Below, in pieces: positions 31,530-41,982 of a stretch of 64,000 nt of DNA. This stretch comes from Prorocentrum cordatum (Eukaryota > Sar > Dinophyceae > Prorocentrales > Prorocentraceae), in NCBI GenBank assembly GCA_963575745.1, contig CAUYUJ010018548.1:1-64000 (forward strand), given 5' to 3'. Under the pieces are notes generated by a model. It worked only from the letters and a program-made list of their open reading frames with translations. It was not told the DNA's origin and made no database searches. Position 1 is the stretch's first letter. Each line of letters begins with the position of its first letter. The position numbers and the translations under genes were made by a program.

Positions 31530-32631
31530 GAGGTGGTACAATGTATGGAGGTGCCTTGCTTGCAACAGCAAAGAAGTGGATGATGCCCATTTAAGGTCGA
31601 AGAACCACAAGAAGCTGATTTGGTATTATTGTTTCTGCTACGGTGATGGCGGGCCGCCTGGCAAATTTCGACATGCAGTCGAATATTCGGTCCGAGTCAG
31701 CAGGTCGTTCAAGCACCCAAGTCAGCAGTCAATGATGCAGGCAGACCAGGGGGAGGAGCAAGCCCAGGAGCCGCCGCAGGAGATGGCATGGGGCGCATTC
31801 GGGGCCGTTGCGGCGGCGGCCTCGACCTCGGAGGCCTGGCAGTCCAGCGACCAAGATGATCCACCAGGACGCGGGGGAGTTCAGGAAGGCGATGAAGCTG
31901 ATCATATTGAGGATCCGCAGCGGTTCGAGATGGCTGATGGCAACAGCGTGCAGAGCGAAGATACGGGATTAACGCTCCACCAGAAGCTCGACAAGATCAT
32001 CGCCTGCTACAACCTCCTGGAGGGATTCATGAGTAGGGCTGGCCAGCTGCTCGCGACCGTGGGCAACGGCCAGCCCCACCCCCCGGGGCTGACGCCCGGC
32101 GAGCCGAAGGACGCGCGCGTCGCGGGGGATGAGGTGCCCGCGCTGGAGGCGAAGTTCGACGAGTTGAAGAGCAGCATCGAGAAGCAGGGGCAGCTTTTCG
32201 AGGCGAAAATCAACGAGATGAAGACTTGCTTCGAGAACAAGGTTCCGACGCTGGAGGCCAAGATCACCGAGGTGAAGACTTGCTTCGAAACGAAGGCGCC
32301 GACGCTGGAGGCCAATATCGTGGATGCGAAGCAGAGTTTCGAGAGCACGGCGCCGACCATTACATCAAAGATCGGGGAGGTGAAGCAGAGCATTGAGAGC
32401 CAGGTGCCGACGCTCGGGACCAAGATCAACAATTTGCAGACCCGCTTCGGGGACACTCTCCGCGCCTTCGAGACGAAGATCTTGGAACGTATGCCGTGGC
32501 AGGGCTCGCCCACCGTGGGCATCCGCGCCAGCAGGAGCGAAAGCAGGCTGCTCGCCCCCACCAGTGGCGGACAGACTGCGCCCTACCGCACGGATTACGG
32601 AGTGCAGTTGTCGGCTTCAAACAATACGTGA
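31530..32631 (+). CDS. U1-type zinc finger plus coiled-coil repeat protein
   Basis: The frame is open from 31501 but probably enters at acceptor GGCCATAG (31529-31530). It begins WYNVWRCLACNSKEVDDAHL then RSKNHKKLIWYYCFCYGDGG: C-x2-C-x12-H-x5-H matches a U1/matrin-type C2H2 finger, commonly RNA- or DNA-binding. A disordered Q/E/A-rich linker follows, then LHQKLDKIIACYNLLEGFMS and a coiled-coil region (codons for 32146-32445) made of an 18-residue repeat, consensus PTLEAKITEVKTCFETKA, in five to six copies. A basic tail ends at TGA 32629-32631. Continuous, no frame breaks, clear protein composition. The finger type is frequent in dinoflagellate predictions; the repeat I do not recognise. Confidence 0.65.
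32146..32445. repeat. 54-bp coding tandem repeat
   Basis: Five to six in-frame units (GAGGCGAAGATCAACGAGRTGAAG-like cores, shortened here) encode the 18-residue coiled-coil repeat of the 31530-32631 protein. Units differ mainly at third positions and conservatively, consistent with selection on the peptide. Confidence 0.8.
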
Positions 32632-32861
32632 GATTGTCCGACGGCCTCGAGGTTGCAGCGTGTTCGAGCTGCGGCTCGACTCTCCTCCGCGTCCCCCTAA
32701 CAAGGAGGGGCGTGCTTTTACGCCGCAAGAGGTGTCGAAATGCCCCTCGGACACTCCAGGGGCACGCGATTGAAACTTCCTCACCCCGCCTTGTCCTCTC
32801 CCACCGCCTCCCCAGCATGGGGCGCGCCGAAGAGCGGCGCAGCAAAGCAATCTTGGAAGTG

Positions 32862-33003
32862 TCGTTCTCGTTGTCGTCGTCGTGGTCCGTCGTCCATCGT
32901 TCGTCGTCGTCGTCGCCGCCGCCGTCGTCGTCGTCGTCGCCGTCGCCGTCGGCGTCGCCGTCGTCGCAGTTGTCGTCGTCGCCGTCGTCGTCGTCGTCCT
33001 CGA
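32862..33003. repeat. (CGT/CGC)n microsatellite
   Basis: TCGTCGTCG/CGCCGTCG run of about 140 bases after the 31530-32631 gene. Confidence 0.92.
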
Positions 33004-33167
33004 ATGACTAGGACTCTGGACTGTGACTCGGTGTTTCTTACAGGGTGTGCCTCCCGTTCTCTTCGTTTGTATCCCCTTTCCTATCACAGTTCCTTTTTCC
33101 GCCGTTCCCACCAGCCCCCGCGGTGGCAGCGCGGCCAGGACGACGCCGGCGACTGAAACAAGGGAGT

Positions 33168-33540
33168 GTCAATAGAGGATCGAGGATGGAGGATCCATGT
33201 TCGATCGAGGATTGAGGATCGAGGATCGAGCTTCGATCGAGGATCGGGGATCAAGGACTGAGGTCCGATCGGGGATCGACGATCGAGTTTCGCCCGCTGA
33301 TCGAGGATTGGGGTTCGACTGTAGATCGAGGATCGAGAATCGATGATTGAGGGCCGATCGAGGACTGAGGGTCCAGGTTTGATCCGAGATCGAGGGTTCA
33401 GGTGCGATCGAGGGTCGAGGATCGGGATTCGTTTGGGAATCAAGTGCCCTCGTTCGCTCGAGGATCGAGGGTCGGCGTCGACCGCAGATCGAGGAGCAGG
33501 GATCAAGGGTCGGGGCCCGATCAAGGACCGAGGATAAGCG
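33168..33540. repeat. GATCGAGGAT satellite
   Basis: Imperfect GATCGAGGATCGAGGATTGA units with GTTCGATCGAGG variants over about 370 bases. The antisense frame (SSILDPRS) is repetitive only. Confidence 0.9.
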
Positions 33541-33559
33541 TCGAGGAAGCGCTGGGTTC

Positions 33560-33960
33560 CCGAGACCCTCCGCGCGGCTACTGCGGGGTGCCTTCAGGTG
33601 AGCTTGGAGGGCGTCCAGGTGGGCTTGGTGTCTGGGGAGGCGTCTGGGTCTCAGGTGCCTAGCTGTCCTTGAGGGCGTATAAGTGGACATATTGCCTGGC
33701 TTCTGGGTGCCTCGGAGGGCTTCAGGTGGGCTTCTTGGAAAGCGTCTGAGTTGGCTTCCTGGGAAGCCGTTTGGAGGGCTTCCAATTTGGTTCCTTGGAA
33801 GGTGTCTTGGTGGGTTGCATTGCGGGCCTCTTGGAGGGCATCTGAGTGAGCTTCTCGGAGGACGTCTAGGTTGGTTTCCACGCGGGCGCCCTGGATGGCG
33901 TCTAGGTGTGCCTCTTAGATAGCGTCCTTGTGGGCTTCTCGGGAGACCAGCAAGGCCATC
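33560..33960. repeat. ~30-bp tandem array (GGGCGTCTGGGTGGGCTTCTTGGA)
   Basis: Around 12 irregular units with cores GGGCGTC, GTGGGCTTC, TTGGAGGGC. Antisense reads a Q/E/A-rich repeat; not called as a gene. Confidence 0.8.
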
Positions 33961-34397
33961 CTTGACACAACATCGAGTAAGACCCCACATGAAACATCGG
34001 CCAAGATGCCAACTAAGGCCACGCGCGGAGTAACACTTACTGCAAAACGTAAGGCGACAGGTGAGGCAAGAGGAGCCCTCAATGGGTGCGGCCTCCAATA
34101 GTACCTGAAGCGCAGGCATCCCCCCATCCTCCACCTTCCCGCAGCTCGTCCTTCATGCGGGATGTCATTATCCCGCTGCCACTGCTTGGGTCGACGCAGG
34201 CGCGCTGGCTCAGGCAAGCGCAGGGCCTGGGGCCCAATGTCCGCGTCGTTGGCCCTGGGCCCCTGACCATGGACCGTGACCAACTTTACACTTTACTGCG
34301 GCGGCGCAGCCGTTGTCGCCAATGCATCGGTGCATCTTTGCCTCGGCCCATTTGCATCCTTGCATAGTTGCCTCGGTCCTTGGGGCGCGCACTCGCC

Positions 34398-34859
34398 ATG
34401 GAGTTTAAATGGGGACCTATTGAGCGATACGGGTTGCGTGCTATGTCCCCGCACGGGGTAAACGGCATGAATGTGAAGCATTTGAAGAAGAACATAGACC
34501 GTGACGCAATGAAGACCATTGCCACGATTCGACGCAAGCTCGACTGCTACGAACCTGCCGTGCGTGATCTCATCACGCAGTTGCTGAGGCTCATTGGGGA
34601 TCCCGATTCGGTGTGCAAGCGCGTGCCGAAGACCAGCAAGATCGCATACTTCCAGAAGAAGCTTGCCAACATTTTCCTCAAGGCAAAGATCAAGTTGCCG
34701 AACGTCGGCGAGGAGTTTCCAGAGCCAGATGGCGACGACGACATGCAATCTCCAGCAGACGCTCATACATGTGAGGGTGGATCCAGTGCTGCTGCTGCTT
34801 CGGGGAGCGACTCCCACCCGATGGGGAGCGTGAGCGGGGAGTCCAGCAGCGCGGGCTGA
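34398..34859 (+). CDS. Unknown protein, 153 residues
   Basis: ATG 34398 opens MEFKWGPIERYGLRAMSPHG, VNGMNVKHLKKNIDRDAMKT and IATIRRKLDCYEPAVRDLIT, then QLLRLIGDPDSVCKRVPKTS and FQKKLANIFLKAKIKLPNVG, ending with a disordered acidic/Ser/Ala tail and TGA 34857-34859. The frame is open 30 bases upstream but without another ATG. Mostly helical, basic N-terminal two thirds. Uninterrupted and non-repetitive, so probably a real gene or a large exon. No family recognised. Confidence 0.6.
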   Translation: MEFKWGPIERYGLRAMSPHGVNGMNVKHLKKNIDRDAMKTIATIRRKLDCYEPAVRDLITQLLRLIGDPDSVCKRVPKTSKIAYFQKKLANIFLKAKIKLPNVGEEFPEPDGDDDMQSPADAHTCEGGSSAAAASGSDSHPMGSVSGESSSAG

Positions 34860-35942
34860 TGCGGATGCACGTCAGAGCATCTCCAGGCTTACTCTAATAT
34901 TGCAATTTGGGCGGTTGGGCTTGCGATGCGGCTCAGCATACTCATGCAATGTCTATCGCCTGCAAGGCGACGGCGATCGTTTTCTAGTTTGCGTTCTCTC
35001 AGACGCGGTCGGGCTCGTTTCAGACCAGTTTGGCGTCCTGCACGCACGGGGCCGCGGCTTTCGGCAATAGCAATACGCGAGCAGGAGTAGGAAGAGGGCA
35101 CCCACTAGGAGGATGAGGAGAAAGATGCGAAGAAGGAGAGTGAGGGAATATCATAATCAGGAGACGGCCGTCTTGCACCTCTGGGGGCCCCTCGGGGGGG
35201 AGGGGGCCATTGTGGACAACCCAGCAGTGGCAGTCTTGGAACCTCCCAGGGCATCTCGAGCGCAGGAGGTGTCGTAGGCGTCGAGGTTGCGCTGAGCCTA
35301 CGCAGCAACACAGAACATCGCGATGTGCGCTTGGGGACGTTCCACGCCCCACATCATGTGCATACCGCGCCGCGCTATGCTGTGCCATGGCATGTTACGC
35401 TACGGCGTGCAACGCTGTTAGTCATTATCCGCGAATGTCTCTCGGATGACCTTTTGTAGACACCTCGACAGCGGCCACCTTGGAGCCCTCTAGGGCATCT
35501 TCGGCGTCTGGGGGCGTTGCGGGGTGTCTTGCACGCTGGCAACAACAACCATAACAGCACATGTGTCGTGACAATGTGTGCTTGGGAACGTTTCCCGCGA
35601 CTTTGGAAATATCTAATATTCATTTGCGCTGCCGCGCGATGCCGCCACCACGCTCGAAAGGGTGTCCGCGGCATTATAACAGGGGGCGGGTGTGTCAGAT
35701 GTTCAAACACCACCGCTGTAGGCGCCCGGTCCGCTGGGCCACGCAGTGGCGACGGGCCGGAGGCCTGTTCGCATCCTGCTGGTTCGGAGGCCACCTGATG
35801 TCTACGGCGGCGGAGGGGGGCATGCGCGTTGACGGGGGCGGGGGGGGGGGCGGGGCGTGCGTCGTCGCCCGTGGCCCGCCGTGGTCTTCAGCCTGTAGGG
35901 CTCAAATGGGGTTCAAGTTGCCAAGGCACCAGCAATGTCCAC
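34860..35942. other. No supported gene
   Basis: Includes a CTTGGGGGCC-type patch at 35180-35290, a GCTACG/ATGC-rich patch at 35370-35410, and a 93-codon open frame at 35517-35798 (CAWERFPRLWKYLIFICAAA) that is only weakly protein-like. Confidence 0.5.
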
Positions 35943-36021
35943 CTTGGATCCGCCAAGGGCCGTTTCTATAGTGAAGGCGCATGTAGCGCTTTCCCTAGAA
36001 ACGGCCCTTGGCGGCTCCAAG
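35943..36021. repeat. Long hairpin, 26-bp outer stem
   Basis: 35943-35968 pairs with 35996-36021 (25 of 26 positions). An inner stem, GTGAAGGCGC (35971-35980) with GCGCTTTCCC (35986-35995), pairs with two mismatches around loop ATGTA. Overall 79 nt, the size and shape of a microRNA precursor or small fold-back element. Confidence 0.88.
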
Positions 36022-36599
36022 GCTTCGCGCGTTTGTTTGGCTTGCCGTTTTGAAAGATTTCGAGCGTGTGTTTGGCTTGCCGTTTTTTGTTATTGAATTG
36101 TGCGAGAGCGGTCCAGGAGGGCACGTTGGAAAATTGCGGGGCGGCAGCGGAGGAGGCGGGGGGGGCGTATATAATGCCCAACGTGGCAGCCCGCCAGACC
36201 ACCGGAGCCCGTCGCCGAGCCAAGCGGCTGCCGTGGAGCGGCAGCGGCGGCGGGCCCGCCCCGTCCCCCGGGCCGAGGGGCGCCGCGGTTCTTTTGCTCT
36301 GCCTGCCGCCCTCGCGCCGGAGAGGGGGCAGGGGGCAGGGGGGGCCTGGCCACCCCCTGGGCGGCTGTAGGACTGCCATATGCCCAGGGCGCCCTCGACG
36401 GAGAGCGGCGGTTCGGGGGAGGGCGGAGGGCGGAGGATATATCACCCAACCGTTTTTTTGCCCGCAGTTTTTCCTGGTTTACGTTGCGCTTTAAAGTTTT
36501 AGCGCGTTGTTCAAAACATGTTGTTTTTTTTCTTCCAGAGAAGCCTGCCGCGCCAGCCGAAGTGTTGGGCAGGGCAGGGCGCGCGCGTGGAAATAATGG
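36022..36599. other. No supported gene; short duplication at its start
   Basis: TTTGTTTGGCTTGCCGTTTT occurs twice (about 36030 and 36068). Open frames at 36066-36494 are G/P-rich and unsupported. A polypyrimidine/CAG (CCCGCAG, about 36468) could be an acceptor. Confidence 0.5.
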
Positions 36600-38880
36600 T
36601 TCATTCCTCAAATCCGTTAACAGTGCTCGCACTTCGAGTTTCTTGTTTGTGTTCCAAGCGCAACCATGGGGCTCGCGCGACCGTGGGGCTCGCGCAACCA
36701 TGAAGTCCATGGTGGCGCGCGCCACAAGGGTGCTCGCGCCGCCATGGGGTCGCCCGCGCGCGCGCTGTGGCAGTTCTGCATTGCCCACAATCCAAAAGTC
36801 GCCATGTTGGCATGGAAAGTAAATTGCGCCGTTAACGTTGAGAAATTGAATTTTGAAGCTTAGAATGGGTTGGGTGCGTGATGTCTGTTATGGACAGCGC
36901 CGACCTCCTCACGCGCGCATGCGTGCGAAGTTTTGCGCTGCCCACATTCGATCAGTCACCGTGTTGGTTTGGAACACCAAGTGGAACCGTACTGATGGTC
37001 GATTTGGTTGTCTAACATGTGTTTTGGCGTTTGCTGTATATCATGTGCACCTCAGACCGCGCGCGCGCGCGCGCGCGCGCGTTGGAGTTTTGCATTGTCC
37101 ACAATTGAAATTTGACGCGCAATTCCAAAACATGAATTGAACTTTTCTGTGGCTCTCTAGGGAGGCCGACGGTGACACGTGTCACCCGCACGTGCGGGTG
37201 ACCATGGTCACCAGCGCGCGCGCGTTGGAGTTCTGTATTGCCAACAATAGAAAGGCCGACTCGTAATTCAAACAGAAGGATTAAAGTTTTCTGTGGCTCT
37301 TTAAAGAGACCGACGGTAACACGTGTCACCAGCGCGCGCGGGTGGCCATGGTCACCCGCGCGCGCTGGAGTTTTGCATTGTCCACAATAGAAAAAGTTGA
37401 CATACAATTCCAAAACAATGGGTTGAACTTTTCTGTGGCTCTTTTAAGGAGGCCGACGGCGACACGTGTCACCCGCACGCTCGAGTGACCTTGGTCACCC
37501 GCGCTCGCGCGCGCGCGCGGGTGGCTGGATTATTTACCATAGAAAAGTTGACATATAATTCCAAGAACTGAATTGAAAATTGCTGTGGCTCTTTAAGGAG
37601 GCCGAAGAACTTACATGCCTTCCATTTATTTATATATATATATATACACATACATATATATACATATATATATGTAGAGCTCATCCTCACATAGCTCATC
37701 CTACGGCGACACGTGTCACCCACTCGCGCGGGCGACCATGGTCACCCGCGCGCGCGAGCGCGCGTTGGAGCTTTGTATTGTCCACAATAGAAAAGTTGAC
37801 ATGCAATTCCAAAAGCTGAATTCAAAATCCCTGTGGCCCTTTAAGGAGGCCGACCGTGACACGCGTCACCCGCACGTGGTGGCGCGCCACCCGTTGGGGC
37901 GCGCCCGTCTAAGCGCGCCATGGTGACGCGCGCAGCCATGGGGGCGCGCCCCCATGGTGGCTCCATCATTGCGCGCCCCCATGGGGGCGCGCGCTCCCAT
38001 GGGCGCGCCATGGTGGCGCGCGGCACAATGTGGGCGCGCCCCCATGGTTGCGCGCGCAACCATGGCGCCCCCCCTTGGATGCGCGCGCCCCCACGGAGCC
38101 GCGCCCCCACGGAGCGCCCCCATGGGGGCGCGCCCCCATGGTGGCGCGCGCCGCCATGGGGCTCGCGCCACCATGAGGCTCGCACCACCATGGGGTCCAT
38201 GGTTGCGCGCGCCGCAATGAGGCTCGCGCCACCATGGGGCTCGCACCGCCATAGGGTCGATGGTTGCGCGCGCCACCATTGAGCCCGCGCCACAAGGGGG
38301 CTCGCGCCACCATGGGGCCGCCCGCGCGCGATCTGGGAGTTCTGTATTGTTAGTATTCGAAGAGTCGACATGTTGGCCTGGGAACTAAAGTTGTCCCTTA
38401 ACGGTGTCTGTTTAGATTTTGACTGTACCGGGGGTTTGAGGTGCATGATGTCTGTCAGCGACAACGCAGATCTCACGCGCGTGCCTGCGCGTGAGGGGTT
38501 CTGGACCGCCCGCGTTCGAAAGGTCGCCGCTTTGGCATGGAAAGTTAAATTGTCCTTCGCGGTAACCGATTTGTTTCTAAGTCAGCGTTGGGCTTTCGCG
38601 CATCGTGTTTATTGCTGGCTCTCGGACCTTCTCACGCGCGCGCGTGAGGAGTTCTGCGCTGTCCGCAATCGATGAGTCGGCAACGATGGCCTGGGAAACT
38701 AACGTGCGTGAGCCCTTAACGGTGACCGATTTGAGTTTGCAGTCGACTTGGGGCTTCGTGTATATATGTTTATGATGGGCAGTTCAGAATTCCCCACAAG
38801 CGCGCATGAGGAGTTATGTACCGCCCCTGATCTAGATGTCACGATGTTGATCTTGGAATAGAATGAGCCTTGGCTGCGGC
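36600..38880. repeat. Satellite region with GCGCGC palindromes, ~145-bp unit core
   Basis: In the core, CTGTGGCTCT recurs at 37147, 37291, 37433, 37583 and 37831; spacings are 144, 142, 150 and 248, the last enlarged by a TA/TACA insertion at 37629-37680. Each unit carries GACACGTGTCACC, GACCATGGTCACC, a GCGCGC run and TCCACAATAGAAAAGTTGAC. More diverged ~170-190 base relatives (GTTCTGCATTGCCCACAAT, GGCATGGAAA) lie at 36700-37010 and 38320-38880. No gene recognised. Confidence 0.85.
37936..38141. repeat. Field of 22-bp perfect palindromes
   Basis: Perfect 22-base palindromes at 37936-37957 and 38120-38141 (both CCATGGGGGCGCGCCCCCAT + GG) and 37971-37992, within a block of GGCGCGCC and CCATGG sites that extends from 37880 to 38330. 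Confidence 0.93.
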
Positions 38881-39840
38881 CGATTGGAGTTCATAGTTGG
38901 CATGGAATTGTGTCTTTGTGGTTGCAGAGGAAGCCGCACCTGCGCGCCCGTGCGCGCGGACCTGTAGTAACTTCATCGCCGCAATCTCGCGCGATGGTGA
39001 CCGACGCCAGCGCGGCCGCCACCGCGCGCCCGTCGGGGTCCGATGGCGTTCGCAGTCGCGCGTCATCTCGGAGGGCGCGCGCGCCACAATGCGGCGGGCC
39101 TGCGCGTCGGCTTTCCCTCGATCGAGCCTCGGCCGCGCGCCGCCGAGCTCTCGTCGGTAATCGTCGCGCGGCACATGCGAGGCCGTGGCGCCGATCTGGT
39201 TCGCCAGCATTGCGTTCGTGCGTTCCGCGCGTGCGGGAACGGCGATGCCCAGCATGACGCTGGGCGACGCTGCGCCAGCGTGGCCGAGTCTGGCGCGCGC
39301 AGGCGCAAGGCCAGGACTCCGCCACTGTCTCGTGCACGGCTTGTCGCTAACAATATCTTGCTCGTGGCCGCTCCTTTTGCGGAGCGTTTTTTTTCGTTGC
39401 GTTGCCCATGGCGTTCGCGCGCAACGATGCACGTGCTGATCGTCGCCGCCTCCTGATGCGTCCGATGCCGCGCAGTCCCAAGGGCGGTCCAGGGGCGCGC
39501 GCGGGCGGTTTGTGTCGTCCCAGAAAAGCTTTGCGTCGCGTGCTGACGCCGCGTGCAGACTCATGGAACAACTTTTCGAGGTCGTCGAACGTTTCGAACA
39601 GTCACCCCGGAAGACTTTCCAGACCCCTCCGTGGGTTCGAACAGTGTCAGCCCGGGAGGATCGGTACCTCGCGTGATCTGAAAAGTTAAACAAACATCTC
39701 CAACAGTCCGGTAACAGTTCACGTGGCGCGCCGAGCGGGAGTCAAGCGTCTACGTAAGGTCTCGTTGCGCACGCGGCGAACGCGCAAAGTTTCATCATGG
39801 TGTCGTTTCGAACCTTGCAGGAACTTGTTGAGTTGTTTGG
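38881..39840. other. GC-rich segment, ORFs on both strands unsupported
   Basis: A 284-codon antisense frame (38839-39693) overlaps three open forward frames. None has convincing composition; in DNA this GC-rich long open frames arise by chance. A relation to mobile-element debris is possible. Confidence 0.4.
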
Positions 39841-39844
39841 TGGC

Positions 39845-40160
39845 CACGTGGGGAATTTGGCAAAGTCCCCCCCCCCCCCTTCCCCCCAACCCCCTCGCCG
39901 CGCCGAGAATGTTGCGATGTCCCCCCCCTCCGCGGCGTCCAGAATTTTGCAAAGTGCCCTCCCCCGCGGCGTCCAGAATTTTGCACAGTCGCCCCCCCCT
40001 CCGCGGCTTCAAGAATTTTGCACCCCCCCCCCGCGGCGTCCAGAGTTTTGCAAAGTCCCCCCCCCCTCCGCGGCGCCCAGAATTTTGCAAAGTATCCCCC
40101 CCTCCCGCGGCGTCCAGAATTGTGCAAAGTCCCCCCCCCCCCCTCCCGCGGCGTCGTAAA
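39845..40160. repeat. ~31-bp C-rich tandem array
   Basis: About nine units of GCGGCGTCCAGAATTTTGCA + AAGT + a run of 7-12 Cs. Confidence 0.93.
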
Positions 40161-40169
40161 GTGGGGAGT

Positions 40170-41345
40170 GGCGCCGTCGGGACACTCCGCCCCCCAACCG
40201 TCGTGCCCCCCCCGCCACCACCGTTGCGACGCCCCCCGCCGTCGTGACACCTCCCACCGCAGTGACCCCCCCCTTCCGTCATGACGCTCGACGTCGTGGC
40301 ACCCCCACACCGTCGTCACCCCGCCCCTACCGCCGTGACACCCCCAACCGTCGTGACCTCCCCCCCCCCCAACCGTCGCGAACCCCCCAACGTCGAGACA
40401 CCTCACCACCGTCGTGACACATCCCCGCCCACCCACCGTCGTGACATTCCCCACCGTCGCGCCGTCGTGACATCGCCCACAGTCGCGATCCCTCCCAGTC
40501 GTGCCCCCCCCACCCGCCGTCGTGAGACCCTGATGCCGCCCGCGACACCACCCCACCGTCGTGGCCCTCCCCGCCCCCCCCCCCGCCGTCGTGACACCCT
40601 TGCCCTACTGTCGTGACACTCTCCACCGTCGTCACCTGCCTTCAATGCGTCGAGACAACCCTCCACCGTCGTGGTCCCCCCACCGTCTGGACCCCCCCTC
40701 CTCCGCCGTCGGACCCCCCCCCCGCGCCGTCGCGACGCCGCCGCCGTCGCGACAGCTCCCACCGTCGCGCCCCCCCCCCCCTCCGCCCCACCGTCGCGAC
40801 ACTCCCCACCCCGCCGAAGTGACTCCCCCCAACCGTCGAGACCCCCCCCGCCCTCGCGACACCCCCCTCACCGCCGTGACCCCCCCGCCTCCCCCACCGG
40901 CACCGCCGTTGCATTCCCCGCCGTCGTGGCCCCCCCACTTACCGCCGTGCCCCCACATCCCCCACGCCCACCCACCCACGCGCACACGCCCACGCCACCG
41001 CAGTGACACCCCCGAACCGTTCCGACGCCCCCCCCCCCGCCGTCGTGACCCCATGCGTGATCCCCCCTCGCCGTCGTGATCCACCCCGCCCACCGCCGTC
41101 GCGAAACCCTCACCGCCGTGACCGTGACGCCCACCCGTCGCGACACACCCCCACCATTGTGACGCCCCCCCCGCTGTCGTGACGCCCCCCCCGCCGTCGT
41201 GATTCCCCCCGCACGCCGTCGCAAACCCCCGTCGTGACAGCCCTCATCGCGACATCGCCCGCCGTCGTGACACAGCCCCACCGCTGCGACACACCCCCGC
41301 CGCGGCGACTCCCCCCCCCCCCCCCCGCACACACCGTCGCGACAC
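40170..41345. repeat. CCGTCGTGACACCCCCC satellite
   Basis: More than 1.1 kb of irregular 14-25 base units based on ACCGTCGTGACACCCC with long C runs. Every unit places a G-run on the - strand. Confidence 0.93.
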
Positions 41346-41958
41346 ATTCCCAGGCCCAATTAAATACCTGACAATGCCTTTGCCACCACGCGTCTCGCCC
41401 CGTTGGGGAGCCGCCCCTCCTTCGTCCAGGATGCCCCGCGGTGCTCACACGTGCTTATGGTTGGGTCCTTCGCCAAGGCGCGTGCGTATGTGGCTTTCCC
41501 TCAAAAGCGTTTGCTGTCATTGGTTTGTGTTCTAAGATTTGGGCCTTGCTGTTAATTTGGCTGCTATGTTTTGGCCATCGCCGCCCCGTCGCCGCCTTGT
41601 CGCCGCCCGTCGTCTGGGCCTGCATGTCAGTCTGGCAACTCTGTCGTCGCCGTCGCCGCCCCGTCGCTGCCCGTCGTCTGGGCCTGAATTGATTCGCATT
41701 GCGTTGCATTGCTACGCCGTGTTTTGCTTCGCTCTGCATTGCCTTACATTGTTTTTGCATGCCTTCGCATTGCCTCCCATTTGCTCGCATTGCTTTGCAT
41801 TGCTTTGCATCGTTTTTTTTTGCGTGGTTCTCGGTCGTCAACGTCGTCGTCGCCGTCGTCGTTCGGGAGGAGTTGGGCCGCCTGGGGTGTTTTTGGGCTG
41901 GCCCGTCTTGGGTTGAGCTGTCTTGGGTTGAGCTGTCTTGGGTTGGCCAACATCGTTC
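41346..41958. other. Upstream flank of retrogene, no gene
   Basis: Contains CGCCGTCGCC patches (41580-41690), repeated TTGCATTGC(C/T) words (41695-41815) and three TGTCTTGGGTTGAGC units (about 41905-41945) immediately before the spliced-leader relic. Confidence 0.6.
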
Positions 41959-41980
41959 CGCGTAGCCGTTTTGGCTCAGG
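41959..41980 (+). other. Relic of the dinoflagellate spliced leader
   Basis: The sequence CGTAGCC-G-TTTTGGCTCA-G-G aligns to positions 2-22 of the 22-nt DinoSL with 18 of 21 matches (differences at SL positions 2, 10 and 21). It lies three bases or fewer before ATG 41983. Genomic spliced leaders joined to coding sequence indicate reintegration of a processed, trans-spliced mRNA. Confidence 0.72.
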
Positions 41981-41982
41981 CA

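Noticed and set aside
32862-33003. Serine-rich reading across the TCG repeat as part of a protein
   Set aside because: Pure microsatellite after a clean stop codon at 32629-32631.
38839-39693. 284-codon open frame on the - strand
   Set aside because: All forward frames overlap it and are also open; composition is R/A/S-rich as expected from GC-rich DNA; no motif recognised.
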